A DNA stretch of 64,000 bases, from contig CM077827.1 of the NCBI GenBank assembly GCA_039720395.1, forward strand, positions 12,371,115-12,435,114, read 5' to 3'. Below the pieces are notes generated by a model. It was not told where the DNA came from. It saw only the letters and a list, made by a program, of their open reading frames with translations, and did no database searches. This document shows positions 44,875 to 56,536 of the stretch, piece after piece. Position numbers and translations under genes: made by a program. The stretch is from Liquidambar formosana (Eukaryota; Streptophyta; Magnoliopsida; Saxifragales; Altingiaceae). Within the stretch, counting starts at the first letter, position 1. Each line of letters begins with the position of its first letter.

Positions 44875-45292
44875 AAATTGCCATCACAAAATTTCATTCG
44901 CATTCTCCACTACTTAATTTATACTTTTTAAGGTTTCATAAAAAATTATAAAAGGTTTTCATAAAAACTAATCATATAGCCGACTAACAAACATCATTTT
45001 GAATAACTTTATAAAAGAAAGATTTTTCCTAATTAAATCTGTCGTTTTAGTGGATTTTTTGGCCATTTTTTCATTAAACATTCTATAAAATGAAACAAAG
45101 ATTGTAAATGGTCAAAATGTCTACTTAAACAACAGATTTTGGAAAAAATTTCTTTTACAAAGTTGTTCAGAATGATGTTTTCTAATGGACAATGTGACTA
45201 GGTTTTTATGAAAATCTTTCATACTTTTCATAAAATCTTAAAAAATGTAAATTAAGTGGGGATGCAAAGGAACTTTTGTAATGACAGTAGGG
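44875..45292. mobile_element. Foldback MITE, CATCATTTTGAA family, copy g
   Basis: Core AACATCATTTTGAATAAC and GTTGTTCAGAATGATG, arms CCACTACTTAATTTATAC and GTAAATTAAGTGGGGATGC. The outermost left end is diverged. Confidence 0.65.
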
Positions 45293-45298
45293 CCTTTA

Positions 45299-46120
45299 CA
45301 CTAAAAAAAAAAGTACTTTTTGCGATGACTCTTTTGTGACGACAACTAAAAGTTGTTGCGAAAAAAGGTTTTTGCAACCACTTTTGCGACAATGCCTAAA
45401 AGCCATCGCTAACATTGTTTGGTTTATGCTTTTTTTACAACAACTTCAAGAAGTCGTCAAGAAAGAATGATTTTGCAACTACCTTTTTAAAGCCGTCACG
45501 ATTATTCATCGTGATTATGAAAATTTTGATGCCAAAAGTTAGAGCCAAATTATTTACGATGACTTTTACTAGTCATCGCAAAACATGAAGGATTTTGCAA
45601 CCAATCTTTTAGAGCCATCACTATTACTCGTCGCCATTACAAAAATTTTGGAGCTAAAAGTTGGCTTTAAATTATTTGTGATGACTTTTTGTGGTCATTG
45701 CTAGAAGTCTTTGAGTTTTTTTACAATGACTTCAAGAAGCTGTTGTAAAATAAGGACTTGCAACTACCTTTTTGAAGCCATCACTATTACTCATCGCGAT
45801 TAGAAAAACTTTGGTGCCAAAGGTTGTGCCAAAGGTTGGCCTGAGTGGAAGGGGCTCTGGTCGCTTAAGCAAAAGGTCTTGGGTTCGAGCTCTTGTGAAT
45901 GCAGAAAACTTTCTTGAGAGAGGTCCCCGCTTCGGCGCCCGACCGTACCTCGGAAGATTAGTCCTGGGCGAAGCCTAGTGACACCTTGGAAAACCAAAAA
46001 AAAGGTTGATGCCAAATTATTTGCGAAGTCATCGCAGAATGTCTTTGACTTTTTTGCTACGACTCCAAGAAGTTGTCGCAAAAGAAAGATTTTTGAGATG
46101 ACATTTTTTAAGCTGTCACT
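45299..46120 (+). mobile_element. CACTA-type transposon terminal fragment with subterminal repeats
   Basis: Starts CACTA followed by A10 and GTACTTTTTGCGATGAC. Degenerate repeats of TTGCAACTACCTTTTT, GCCATCACTATTACTCATCG and GATGACTTTTTGTAGTC-type units follow, as in subterminal regions of plant CACTA elements. No transposase and no opposite TAGTG end. A SINE is inserted at 45839-46000. Confidence 0.6.
45839..46000 (+). mobile_element. tRNA-derived SINE with 8-bp target duplication
   Basis: An internal Pol III-type promoter is visible: A box in GCCTGAGTGGAAGGG and B box GGTTCGAGCTC. The 3' end is an A-rich tail. The 162-bp unit is flanked by AAAGGTTG on both sides (45831-45838 and 46001-46008). 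The host sequence is a repeat of the surrounding CACTA element. Confidence 0.75.
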
Positions 46121-47667
46121 ATTACAGCATTTGGACACTATAGCGTGTCTTAAAATAGATTAAACACGTGCAAAACAGCACAAGCCATTAGAAATGCTTT
46201 TAATAATTGATAAAAGTAGGAATAGTAGTTGGAAAAAAGAATGACGATTATATTGTTCATTACAAATATAGCACAATAATTTCAAAATATTTATATTTTT
46301 AGCATTGCAGCAATGTAAAATATGACACTAACAAGGCTAATTTGTCACATAAATAAATAAATAAATATGGTGTAGGTAAAAGTGCTATTTCCTTTTCCCG
46401 CATTAAATCAAGAAATTGGGGTAGGACTTGTTTTAATTTGTTTGGTGTCATTTCTTTCACATGGCAATCTTACTGCTAAACTGGTAAGGTTTAAAATTAT
46501 AGGCCTATAATCCCAATAGATCTGCCTGATTAGTAGGGTTGGGTGGCACAAACCGACAAACCTAACATTCAACTAGGGAACACTGAAATTCTTTAGGTAA
46601 GGTTTTTGGGACTGCGATTGCTGAGGGTTTGTCCATACTAAACTTTCAAAATTTGCGTAGGTCAGTTAGAAAGTTGCTGGTGGTCTTCCAGATGTAACAA
46701 AAATGGTATTTGCTAAGGATTGTTTGGATGTCATGTGGAAATGGAAATCATTTGATTTTGTTTTACATATCTTTGGAAACAAATCAATTCAATTTCTTAG
46801 AGCAATTAAAGCATTTGCCTCAAATGTATGAATTTCTCTTTTTTTTTTTTCTTTTTTTTTTTTTTTTACAATCAATAGAATCTACTCCTACCCCTAACCC
46901 ACCTTAATATCAACATATGGATATCAATGTTTATCCATAAGTTAATTTGAACTCGATATCACTCACTAAACAAGTGAATTAATTATTAGGATTTCATGAA
47001 GTGATGCAGTTTTAATTCTTAATTTCCACTATTTATTTGTCATCATGGCCGATTTGATGTAGCAACAAATGGATCGAACATAAAGGATTTAAAACCAACA
47101 ATATCCCAGCCCATTTGCATAGAAAACTTTGAAAAACAAAAGAAAGGGCTTTTTTTTTTTTTTTTTTTGTGGTTATTTAAACATGGTTTAGATATTCATT
47201 ACATTAACTATAAGTTATAAGAATTCTAAAACACGAACGTACAACCTCCCCACATAGTAGAAAATGTTCCACAATGCCACAAGACTATTGGCACATAAGA
47301 AAGGTTAAGCGAATTGGTTTTGCAGAGCTTTGTTGCACAATAATGATGAAACAGTATTTTTTTATCCCAAAAAAAAAAAAAATTATGACATGGCAAAAGT
47401 GGGATTCAAATCTTACCATTAAACAAAAGAAAAAGATTTAAAAATAAAAATAAAAATAAAAAGTGTGGGGGTGAGGAAAAAGTGGGTCGGTTGCGAGTTG
47501 GTGGAATTTGGACCTAGCCCAATTTCTACCTAAAACAATCAACACTCTCGACATGAGCAGATAAGCTCATTTATTGGGCTCCTAGAGCTGGCAAGTTCCA
47601 AGTGGCCATGACTCATGATTAGGCAAGTTTGGGTCGGGCCCAAAACCCATCCAATGCGAAAAAGACT
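46121..47667. other. AT-rich spacer, no gene seen
   Basis: Poly-T tracts (46836-46867, 47151-47170). No coding sequence I can assign. Confidence 0.4.
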
Positions 47668-48062
47668 TGGAGCCTCTATTGGCACCCCAAGAAGTGTTTT
47701 TTATTTCCCATTTATTTTACATTTCAAGATTTTATGAAAAATATAGAAAATTTTCATAAAAACCGATCGCATAGTTCATTACAAAACATCATTTTGAACA
47801 ATTTTGTAGAAAAATTTTTTTTTGAAATCTATCATTTAAATAAACTTTTGGTCATTTATAGTATTTATTTCATAAATAGTTAAAAAAATCCACCTAAACG
47901 ATATATTTTGAAAAACTTTCTACAAAATTACTCAAAATGATGTTTTTAAATGGACATATGCCAAGTTTTCATGAAAACCTTTTACATTTTTCATAAAACC
48001 TTAAAATGTAAAATAAGTGGAGGATATAAAGTAAGTCTTGGGGTGCCAATAGAGGCCCCCAA
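47668..48062. mobile_element. Foldback MITE, copy h
   Basis: GGAGCCTCTATTGGCACCCC at the left and GGGGTGCCAATAGAGGCCCC at the right, with the core AAACATCATTTTGAACAATT. Complete; same subgroup as copy b. Confidence 0.8.
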
Positions 48063-48070
48063 AAGACTTC

Positions 48071-48508
48071 GAGGGGAGTTATTGCAACCTCTAAACTTTA
48101 TTTGTAAATTCCATTTATTTTTACTTTTTAAGGTTTTATAAAATATATATATATATAATGTTTTTATAAAAACTAATCGCCTAGTCCCTTAGAAAATATC
48201 ATTCTGAACAATTTTGCAAAAAAAAATAAAAAAATAAAAAAATTCAAAATCTGTCGTTTAAGTGGAATTTGTAGACATTTATAATTTTGTTTCTGTAAAT
48301 TTCAAATAGAAACTGTAATGGCCAAAATGTGCTCTTAAACGACAGATTTTGAAAAACTTTTATTCTACAAAGTTGTTCAAAATAATGTTTTCTAATTAAC
48401 CACGTAGCCAATTTTCATAAAACCATTTTATATTTTTCATAAAACGTTAAATAGTGAAAAGAAGTGGAGTTTAGAAATAAAGTTGAGGGGTTGCAATGGC
48501 CCTCCTCA
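48071..48508. mobile_element. Foldback MITE, copy i, adjacent to copy h
   Basis: GAGGGGAGTTATTGCAACCT at the left and GAGGGGTTGCAATGGCCCTC at the right, with the core ATCATTCTGAACAATTTTG and AGTTGTTCAAAATAATG. It begins within 10 bases of the end of copy h but belongs to the TTGCAACCCC subgroup. Confidence 0.8.
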
Positions 48509-50898
48509 AAGACTTTGGGATGTAAGCTCAAACCCTAACCCATCTATTTAGAAGGGTTCACGTTGAACCAACTTGCAAATCCTCTTAAAATTAGAAGTCA
48601 ATTAAAAATTTTCGACATTTTGTTTTTATATTATATTGTAGGTCTCACTCCCACCAAGGTTTTACCTAAATTAATCCTTTAATGGTCCTTGTGAGACACT
48701 CCATATCCACACAAACAATAATAATTACAAGTCAAACCAGTGGCAGAACCTGAAATTTACTTTAGTCGGGGCAATCTTAACTAACAATTTCTCTTATCTA
48801 AGTTTTGTATATATAATTGATAGTGTTTTAACTTAGAATGCAACAGTGGGATAATAAACTTACACATCCTATTAGTTGATGATGACGTGCGAGTAAACTA
48901 ATAGATACGTATGTGTGTGCATACGCGCAAGAGAGAGATGTGTTGAATTGAATGAAATCAACTGAGTATTTGCTATATAATGAGGGGGTTGGTATACAAA
49001 TTAATTTTTTTAAAGAAAGTTCTGTGATGGAGGAAAATGATAAAATTGATATCAAGAAAAAAATAAAAAATAATAATGGGGGCTAAACTAAATCCCATAT
49101 ACAAAATTGAAATAAAAGAAATTTTCTGTAGGGGCCATGGCCTCCACTTGCCCCCATTTGCCTGCACCACTGGTCGAAACGATGACTTCCTAGGAGCATA
49201 CTCAAGCTTGATCATTTAATCAACCTTGACAGGGACAACATTAAAGTATCTAAGATTAAAAATAATCAATTAATATTGACAGATTAGGCATTCACCCATG
49301 ATAATCGGTGGAAAATATTTTATAGAAAAAAAGAATAACTTGAATAACATGTGAGATTTTTATACACAACAACATAAAAATATTTAGATGTATAGAAAAC
49401 TTTTAATTTATAACAGTAACACTATTTTTACACCCACTTAAGATCCTCTCTAGTGCATTGGAAGCTATTCATGATTGATGGAACTTATAATTTGAATAGT
49501 TTAGATGTGCACGAAAAGTTGCAGTGTATTGGGGAAAAATAGTTAATCCTTTGCATCATGGTAGACACTCTAATCATAAATAAATTAGTGTTATGTATCT
49601 CTTTTTTTATCATTTATTTCATTCCCTAATGATAGATGCAGCAATAGTCACATCACCACATGAAGTTTTTTATAGTTTTTCGAAAGATGCATATAGAAAG
49701 GAAAAGAAAATTTTAAGGTTAACAATTTCCTCAGGTAATATGAATGTCTTACTTATTTCAATTGAGTCAATGTAAGGTGTACCTAACCTTAAAACACAAG
49801 AGATTAGAAGAAGATTCATGGTTACGTTCCTTTGTTGTTGTTTTTTTTGTACAATTGGAGGGGTTTGAACCCTTGACCTATCCTAATCCTAACCCTTTAC
49901 CCCCACCTCCCTCACCACTAAGCTGGACCTGATAGCTTATCATTCCTTTGTTGTTAGTTGTGTGCGCGAGTGAGATGATCAAGTTTATGGGTTAAAATAA
50001 TTGACCTTAGGATTTACATCTCAGAAAGCAAAATATCTTAAATTTGACTCCTACTGTAAAACTAATTGTAATTGTTGGATTAAATCTGATTCATATGTAG
50101 ATTATGCATACCAAAAACAAAGTTGATATGAGATTAAGAACTACTTTATCCATAAATATCCATAAATGAGCAATTGTTATTGATTAAAAAAAAGTAAGTT
50201 TTGATTTAAATAGCAATCAGTCTCGAATCAATTTGATTTTTGGCATGGATTGCGTACATGATAAGGTTATTTAATCCAACTGTTTATTTCGCAAAATACG
50301 AGTCGTGATTAATAGTTTTAGAGTACATCTGATGCCACTTTGCATTAGTTGTAGTTGGTATTACAAGGACTAGCAACAACATTCGGCATAACATTGAGGA
50401 TTGAGCACATAAATAGTAGTTTCTTATGTATATTTTTGTTCATATGAGTTTGTTTTTGTGTTGACTTTTTGTCATTTTGGTTTTTTTTTTTTTCGTAAGT
50501 GTTTGTTGTCATTTTTTTTAAAAATTTTTCTATCAATATTCAAACCTTCAACTTGACCAATCCATTAGGCATGGGTGAAACCATGACCTACTTTGCATCA
50601 ATTAACACTTATAACAAACTCAACTGGTGGTTGGTCCCAACCCTAATAAAGAGGAAAAATCGAACCAAGAACCTTTCATTTCTTAAGGTGTAAGTCTCCA
50701 AAACCACTAGTCCACACTTCATGATTTACTTTTTATTAATGAATGAAATGAAATCTACAATAGTAATAAATGCAAAAATGGAATACAAACAAAACTCAAA
50801 TTCTCACAAATTTAATCCTAGAAAGGAAAGAGAAAATGATAGAAAGAATCAAGTAACGAGTAGTACTCCTAGGGCTTCTTTCTAAGCAAGAGGTCTTA
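48509..50898. other. AT-rich spacer, no gene seen
   Basis: Many short ORFs, none recognisable. Confidence 0.4.
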
Positions 50899-51014
50899 TC
50901 ACTCCCTCTCAACGACATTCCCATGGACTTTGTCCCGTAATACCCTGCATATGAGACGGAACGACTGCATTTGCCCAGGGAGATTAGTCAGGTACGTTAG
51001 CATCTTGAAACCTC
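50899..51014 (-). other. Possible orphan terminal exon
   Basis: On the minus strand, a clear acceptor (TTTTTTAATATACAG ending at 51015) opens a 116-nt frame to TGA at 50899-50901. It encodes GFKMLTYLTNLPGQMQSF and then a basic stretch ending VVERE. The composition is protein-like and the frame is clean, but I do not recognise the family. A donor-like CTTGG|GTACGT near 51107 could belong to an upstream exon. Might be a gene fragment. Confidence 0.3.
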
Positions 51015-51226
51015 CTGTATATTAAAAAATAAATAATAATTAATGGCCAATTAACTAAGATGTTATTATATATTATGGTAGATTTAGAAACTAATTAAAA
51101 ACGTACCCAAGAAAAGAGGAAACCAATTAAGAAGGTAAATATGGAGAAAGACTAGAGAATGATAGAGAAGTACCATTTGAAGAGTCACTAAAAATTAAAA
51201 AGAAAAATAGACCAACTTTAAATTAA

Positions 51227-52800
51227 TACTCCCTCCATCCCACAAAAATAGGTAATGTTTAACAAAACACGCAATTTAAGAAAAACCGTTGTCGGCCTAA
51301 ATGGTTTCGATCCTATGATTTTGATGATAACAATACACAAGATGGCCTAATGAGCTTCTAAGTTTATATAAGACAAGTATACAAGTCATTTATGCAATCA
51401 AGGATCAATTTGCCAATACAAAAGCTTAAATCCATCAAAGTACACAAGATCAACATGCTTAACACTCAAGAGATCATCAAATGAAGAATCTAGCTTACCA
51501 TGAGAGTGTTAGGATCATATTTTATAATATTGATTTCAATTCTTGCTCACATAAGTTGCAAGGGCTTAGGATCATGCATAACATTTCATTTAAAGACTAA
51601 TTTAATCAACTTGACCATCTAAGTTAAGGGGTTTTGATCCCAAAGACTTATGCCTTAATCAACCTATTGTTTGTTTGTCAAAATGTTATTTCAAATGACT
51701 GGAATAATCTTTGAGACAACTGAAATATTATTTTAGACGGCTAAAAACTGTTTCAGACAACCGAAATGATACTTCAGCAGACTGAAAGTTCATCAGTCTA
51801 AAATTCATTCATCTGGAATTTTCAAATAACTCATATGAGTCGACTAAAAGATACTTTGGGATGACTAAAAGCCATCATTGAGTCGGCTGAAAGTCTGAAG
51901 CAAAAGACCAAAATTACACCTTCTCTGGAATTTTCAATAGCTTTGTTTCAGACGATTGAAAGGGTATTTCAGATGACTGAAAGGATCTTTCAGACGATTG
52001 AAACCCTCAGGGCTGATATGTAACGGCTAGTTTTTCAAATGGTCTTTTGATCATTAAATGCCCTACAAACTCTGATTCTCGGCATTTATTAAGCCCAAAT
52101 GGTCATATGAGACCAAGAGGCTATATATACAAGGGTTTAAACTCATTTACGAGTATTCATTGATTATACAACAAGACCATTCATTATAAACCCTAATTCT
52201 CTTATGAGCATTCATTGAGATTCAATTATTAGCTGAGTGTGCGTTCAATTGCTATACTTTTACTCTTTTAAGAGAGCTTTCTTAGCACAAAAACAAACTC
52301 AAATCATCTTGTATTGAAGAGTTGTGAGAAGCTTGAATTAGTAGCACTTGGAAAGTGCATTTGTGCAAGTGTTAGTGAAGAACACTTGTGTTTATAAGGG
52401 TTTGGTCTCTACCCGTAAGGAGATTGGTATAGTGGATTGGTGAATCCTCAAGGGAATTCTTGAGGTGAGGACGTAGGCAAAGAGGCCAAACCTCGTTAAT
52501 ATCGTTTGCAATCTCTCTCTCTTAATCTTCTTATTGATTATCTTATTGCATGTTCTTGGATTTACTCTTACCTATAATAAACTGATTTTAAAATTGCATT
52601 TGATTTCATTCTTAGCCGAAAACCCTATTCACCCCCATCTAGGATCGTTCACTTGGAACAACAATCATTATTTCATTGATTTTTCATTTATTAAACTATA
52701 TTTTCCCAAAAGTATTCTCTCCTACTTTTTATTGGATTTTGTGTTCAATGCAATTATTGAAATAACAAGGGGTAGTATAGGAAGTTAAAAAAAAATTATA
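51227..52800. mobile_element. CTCCCTC-type MITE split by a solo LTR
   Basis: The left part (51227-51289: TACTCCCTCCATCCCA, ACAAAACACGCAATTTAAG) and the right part (from about 52664: TTTCATTGATTTTTCATTTA) align with the two halves of the uninterrupted relative at 28533-28812, with the junction just after GAAAAACC. Confidence 0.6.
51290..52663 (+). repeat. Solo LTR, probably of a Copia element
   Basis: Begins TGTCGGCC..TTTTGATGATAACA and ends near CCTATTCACCCCCATCTAGG, both typical of Copia LTRs. No internal domain or second LTR follows. Inside are several TTTCAGACGACTGAAA-type small palindromes (51700-52010) and a TATA-like CTATATATACAAGG at 52122. The exact right end (52660-52663) and the target duplication are not certain. 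Confidence 0.6.
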
Positions 52801-52875
52801 ATTTGGAGGGAAGCCTGCTAGGGCAGTCAAGTTGAGAGAGGGTACTCAAGTAGGTTTATTGGGTTTCGTGGGTTT

Positions 52876-55659
52876 TGTCACACCCCATTTTTGCACCACC
52901 TTACTAGGGCTCATCATTTCATGCATGTTTTTGTTTTGTTTTTGAGTCTAGTCACTTGCATTAGTTTTCTAGAGTCACAAGGACAATGGATATGAATTTT
53001 GGTTCAAATTGGAGTTGATCTTGAGGGATAATAAGAGCTTTTGTGACTTGAGGGGCATAATCGTCTTTTAAGTCCCAAACTTTTCATTTGACCTTGGAAT
53101 GATCTCCAAATTGTCAATTGGAGTTCATATGGATGCATAAGAGGTATTTTTAGTGTCAATTTGGTAAGTCAATGGCTCGGGATTAAAATGGCTCGATGTG
53201 GTTCAAGTTGGTTAATTGACCCTTCCTTGGGTTAGCTCTAATTGACTCACAATTACCAACCAAATCTTTTCAAATTGACTTTCATTAGTCATCATTTTAC
53301 CCTCAAAAGTGTTTCATGAAGTTCAATTTTGATATGGCCTGATGATGAGTTTAGTGTGGTTATTTACGGATTATCCTTGAAGAATTAGTGCGAATCACAG
53401 CATGAGATTTTTGGTTAAAATGAAAAGAAAATTATTTTATTAAATTAGCCATTTTTATCATGACACTAACACGTGTACGTATGTGATGAGTGTGTGTACG
53501 CACATACGATACATGTGCATGCGTGTTAGCGGTCAGTCTCCCAATTTTTATAAAAGACAATTTCCTTTTCCTATTCAGATTAGAAGTCTTTTATCATTAT
53601 AAAATACCTTTTGATTATTCTCCAAGGAAACCTAGTCCAGGAAGGAAAGGGAAACTCCAGATTTCAGCTATAAATACTCTCTTAATGTCTTTAAACAAGG
53701 GAGGAGAGAAGAGGGTTTGGAGGGAGTGAAATTCGTCATAATTCAGCAGCAGATTTTCTGAAAACCAGCAGTCGTATTTTAATCATAACTTTTTCATCCG
53801 AAGTCAGAATTTGATGAAATTGGTCTTGTTAGAAAGATAATTCAATTCTCTACAACTTTGTATTTCACAAGCTTTGTCCAAATCCAACGTTTTCATACCC
53901 AAAAACGCGATTGAAGTTGCTGCTGCTGCAAAGTGACGAGAATCACTTTTTCTTTTCTCTTGTTCTCTTTTTGTTTTCTATTTCTTTTCAAAGTTGAGTG
54001 AGTTTTGATCTCTTTGCTGTGATACCACTTTGACAAAGAGGAGGATTCGTGTTGGTTTGATTCACTCTAAAGACCTGAGGAGCCACGAACAATTACAAAC
54101 ACAAGGGGAGCCACTTCCTAAGGTATTCTCCTTCTCTATTCAAGCTTAAACTAGGTTCTCATATGGGTTAGGCTTATTGCATGTTAAAGGTGACTTTTTT
54201 ATCATGTATTAACACTCTAGCTAGTTAATATACATGGAATATCTATTTTTTATCTACTGTTTAGCATGCTTTAGGGCTGTCCTTTAGGTTTTTAATGCAT
54301 AGTTATGATTCTTGTGCTCCTGCTTGTCCTTGTGCTAGGATTAGTGTCATTGCATGTTAGAGTTAGGATTTTCATCATGTTATATTGCTTTAGTTAGTTA
54401 ATATGCATGATTTAATTTCTGTTTAGTTTGGTTTTAGCATGATTAAAGTATGTTTTGTATGTTTTTAAGCATATTTGTGAGTTTAGGGTTTTAGAGTCAT
54501 TGTTTCGTGTTTGTTTTCATATAGCATGATAAAGTAGACTTTTTTATTTGGTTTTTCTTCGTGTTTGCTGTATATGTTTTTCATATGGAGTAAACATGAT
54601 AGTTTTGCATGCATGTTAGTATGTTTTAGGGTTTTTATGCATGATATGGTTCTAGGAATATGTTAGGACTTATTATTGTTCGCTGTTTTTGCTATTGGCA
54701 TGCTTAGTGGATGATTTTAGGTCATAATACTATTCTGTCCAGATTTGCATGTTAGTGTTTTTGCATGGTTTTGAGCACTTGTAAGGGTGCAAATAGGTGT
54801 GGTATTTGTCCCATGGCAAATAGGGCTGCTTATGTCTGAAATGGCTAAATGCTTGGAGCTAATTGCGCTCAGGTAAGTGGGTGTGAAGGTGCCCCAATTC
54901 ACCTTTCTTCTTAACTCATTCTCTTCTCCCTATTTAGGGTTAATTTTTAATATGATCCTATGGTTTAATTAGAGGTTTCCTTAACCAACAAAATTCTGGT
55001 TTTTATTAAAGTTTCCATTTTGTGGATTTCTTTCCTAAAATCAAACTTTCTATCATATTCAACTCTTTTGATCAAATAAGGAAACCTAGGGTTTTAACCA
55101 TAGGTTTGTATTAGGATTTAACCTTAGTTCTAATCGAACTACGTGGACTTTGATCCATGTATTTCGTTGCATGGTACGTAGGCGCTCTTCGTGAGGCTCA
55201 AGTCCATTCTAGGATCCAAGCATCCTAGGTTTATTTATGTTTTCTTTTCTTCTTTTTATTTTCTGTTTTTATTTGCTTATTATGCATGGATGGATGAATG
55301 AAATATATGATATGCATGCAATTCTTGTGATGATATACTTGCTGATTTTTGTATGGAAAGACTTTAATTTAGCCCAAATGAACTGAGAGACCGAAAGGGT
55401 GACATGGGTGCCTATAGGCTTTGCCTAGAACCTTCCCATGTCATAACTTAGCCTCCGAATCCCCGATTTCTTTGGTTTTCAAGAGATTGGTTTTTGCCTT
55501 TCCTTTTTTATGGAGTCATTCAAATTGTTTTCCTAAAACAAACTATTTTTAGGGTTTTCCTTGTTTCCTTTAAAAAATAAGGTGGCGACTCCTTTCCTTT
55601 TTCTTTTTCATACCCACTTTCTTTTCAATCCCTCGTGGGCCCAATTTCCGGGGTTCACA
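52876..55659 (+). repeat. 5' LTR of element 3
   Basis: Runs from TGTCACACCCC (52876) to GGGGTTCACA (55659), directly before the primer-binding site, about 2.78 kb. Such long LTRs occur in Ogre/Tat elements. A TATA motif (CTATAAATA, 53668-53676) lies in the first third. Internal near-repeats around TGCATGTTA..TAGTTAATATGCATG (54178-54250 and 54352-54420) suggest internal duplication. The partner LTR is outside the window. Confidence 0.7.
53668..53676 (+). promoter_or_regulatory. TATA box in LTR of element 3
   Basis: CTATAAATA inside the LTR is the likely start-site element for the genomic RNA. Confidence 0.45.
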
Positions 55660-55662
55660 GTT

Positions 55663-55680
55663 TGGCGACTCCACTGGGGA
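55663..55680 (+). other. Primer-binding site of element 3 (tRNA-Arg type)
   Basis: TGGCGACTCCACTGGGGA starts three bases after the LTR end. It is complementary, with one mismatch as I recall the tRNA sequence, to the 3' end of plant tRNA-Arg, the primer reported for Ogre/Tat elements. Confidence 0.7.
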
Positions 55681-56536
55681 TTTGTGGGCTAGACTCTATA
55701 AAGTTTAATTGGGCTAGGTTAATTTCTTATGTTTAATTAAAATCAATCACATTGCATCCGCTTGATTGTGTGCTTTCATTTATTGCATTGTGTCCGCAAA
55801 CTCTTGCATGCTAGGATCGATGTCCCTCGATGTATCCTTGCCAACGATCGGCCTAGTCTCAACCTTGGTTTTCCTGATTCCATGTGTTGGGGCGAAAGCT
55901 ATCAACCTCTCTTGCCTAGTACCCTTGGGCTTGCCCTTGGGTATATTAAATGAGTTAATCACGTACTGCTGGACCCACGCGGCGTTCCTGATGCCACATG
56001 TGGTTAGGTATAAGGATTGCTCAAGCAAGTGAAGGACCCTAGCCTACCCTTATCATTAGTCCATATAGACAGACTTGTAGGACACTACGGTCTCACCTTT
56101 ATGCACCCACAATTGTTTGTAATGATGCTATGCTGTGTTTGTGGTGTGAGGCTTCATATCTTATGCCCTTAATATAGACCTTTAAACCCTAGCCTTCGTT
56201 AAGGCCATAGGGTTAGGAGGAATAAATTAAGGAAATAGGATGTAAAGCTATGTTTGTGATGTGCTAGTCCTAGGGGATTAATTAAACCTAGTTGAAGGAC
56301 TCTATGCCCTATTCTTTAAAACATACCCTTAATCCATGATCCCTGTAAAGGTAATTGGATAAAAGGAATGAATTAATTGAACATGGTGTAGAGACCGAGT
56401 TCATTAAGGAAAATATGGAGGTTTAGGACAGATCCTTAGGCTAAAGGTTAAAACTTTTCTATCCATAGACGTGCTGGCTTGGATCCGCAATCCACAAGGG
56501 CGACTAGTGAGTGTTGAGTCTACCCATCAGACAGAC
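55681..56536 (+). other. 5' untranslated leader of element 3
   Basis: About 850 bases between the primer-binding site and the first gag ATG, with no ORF of note on the plus strand. Long leaders are usual for Tat elements. Confidence 0.5.

Noticed and set aside
45839..46000. tRNA gene
   Set aside because: A and B boxes are present, but there is no cloverleaf, and the A-rich tail and flanking target duplication show a SINE.
47629..48141. Short ORFs over MITE copies h and i
   Set aside because: They are readings through hairpin arms; the same readings recur in other MITE copies without frame conservation.
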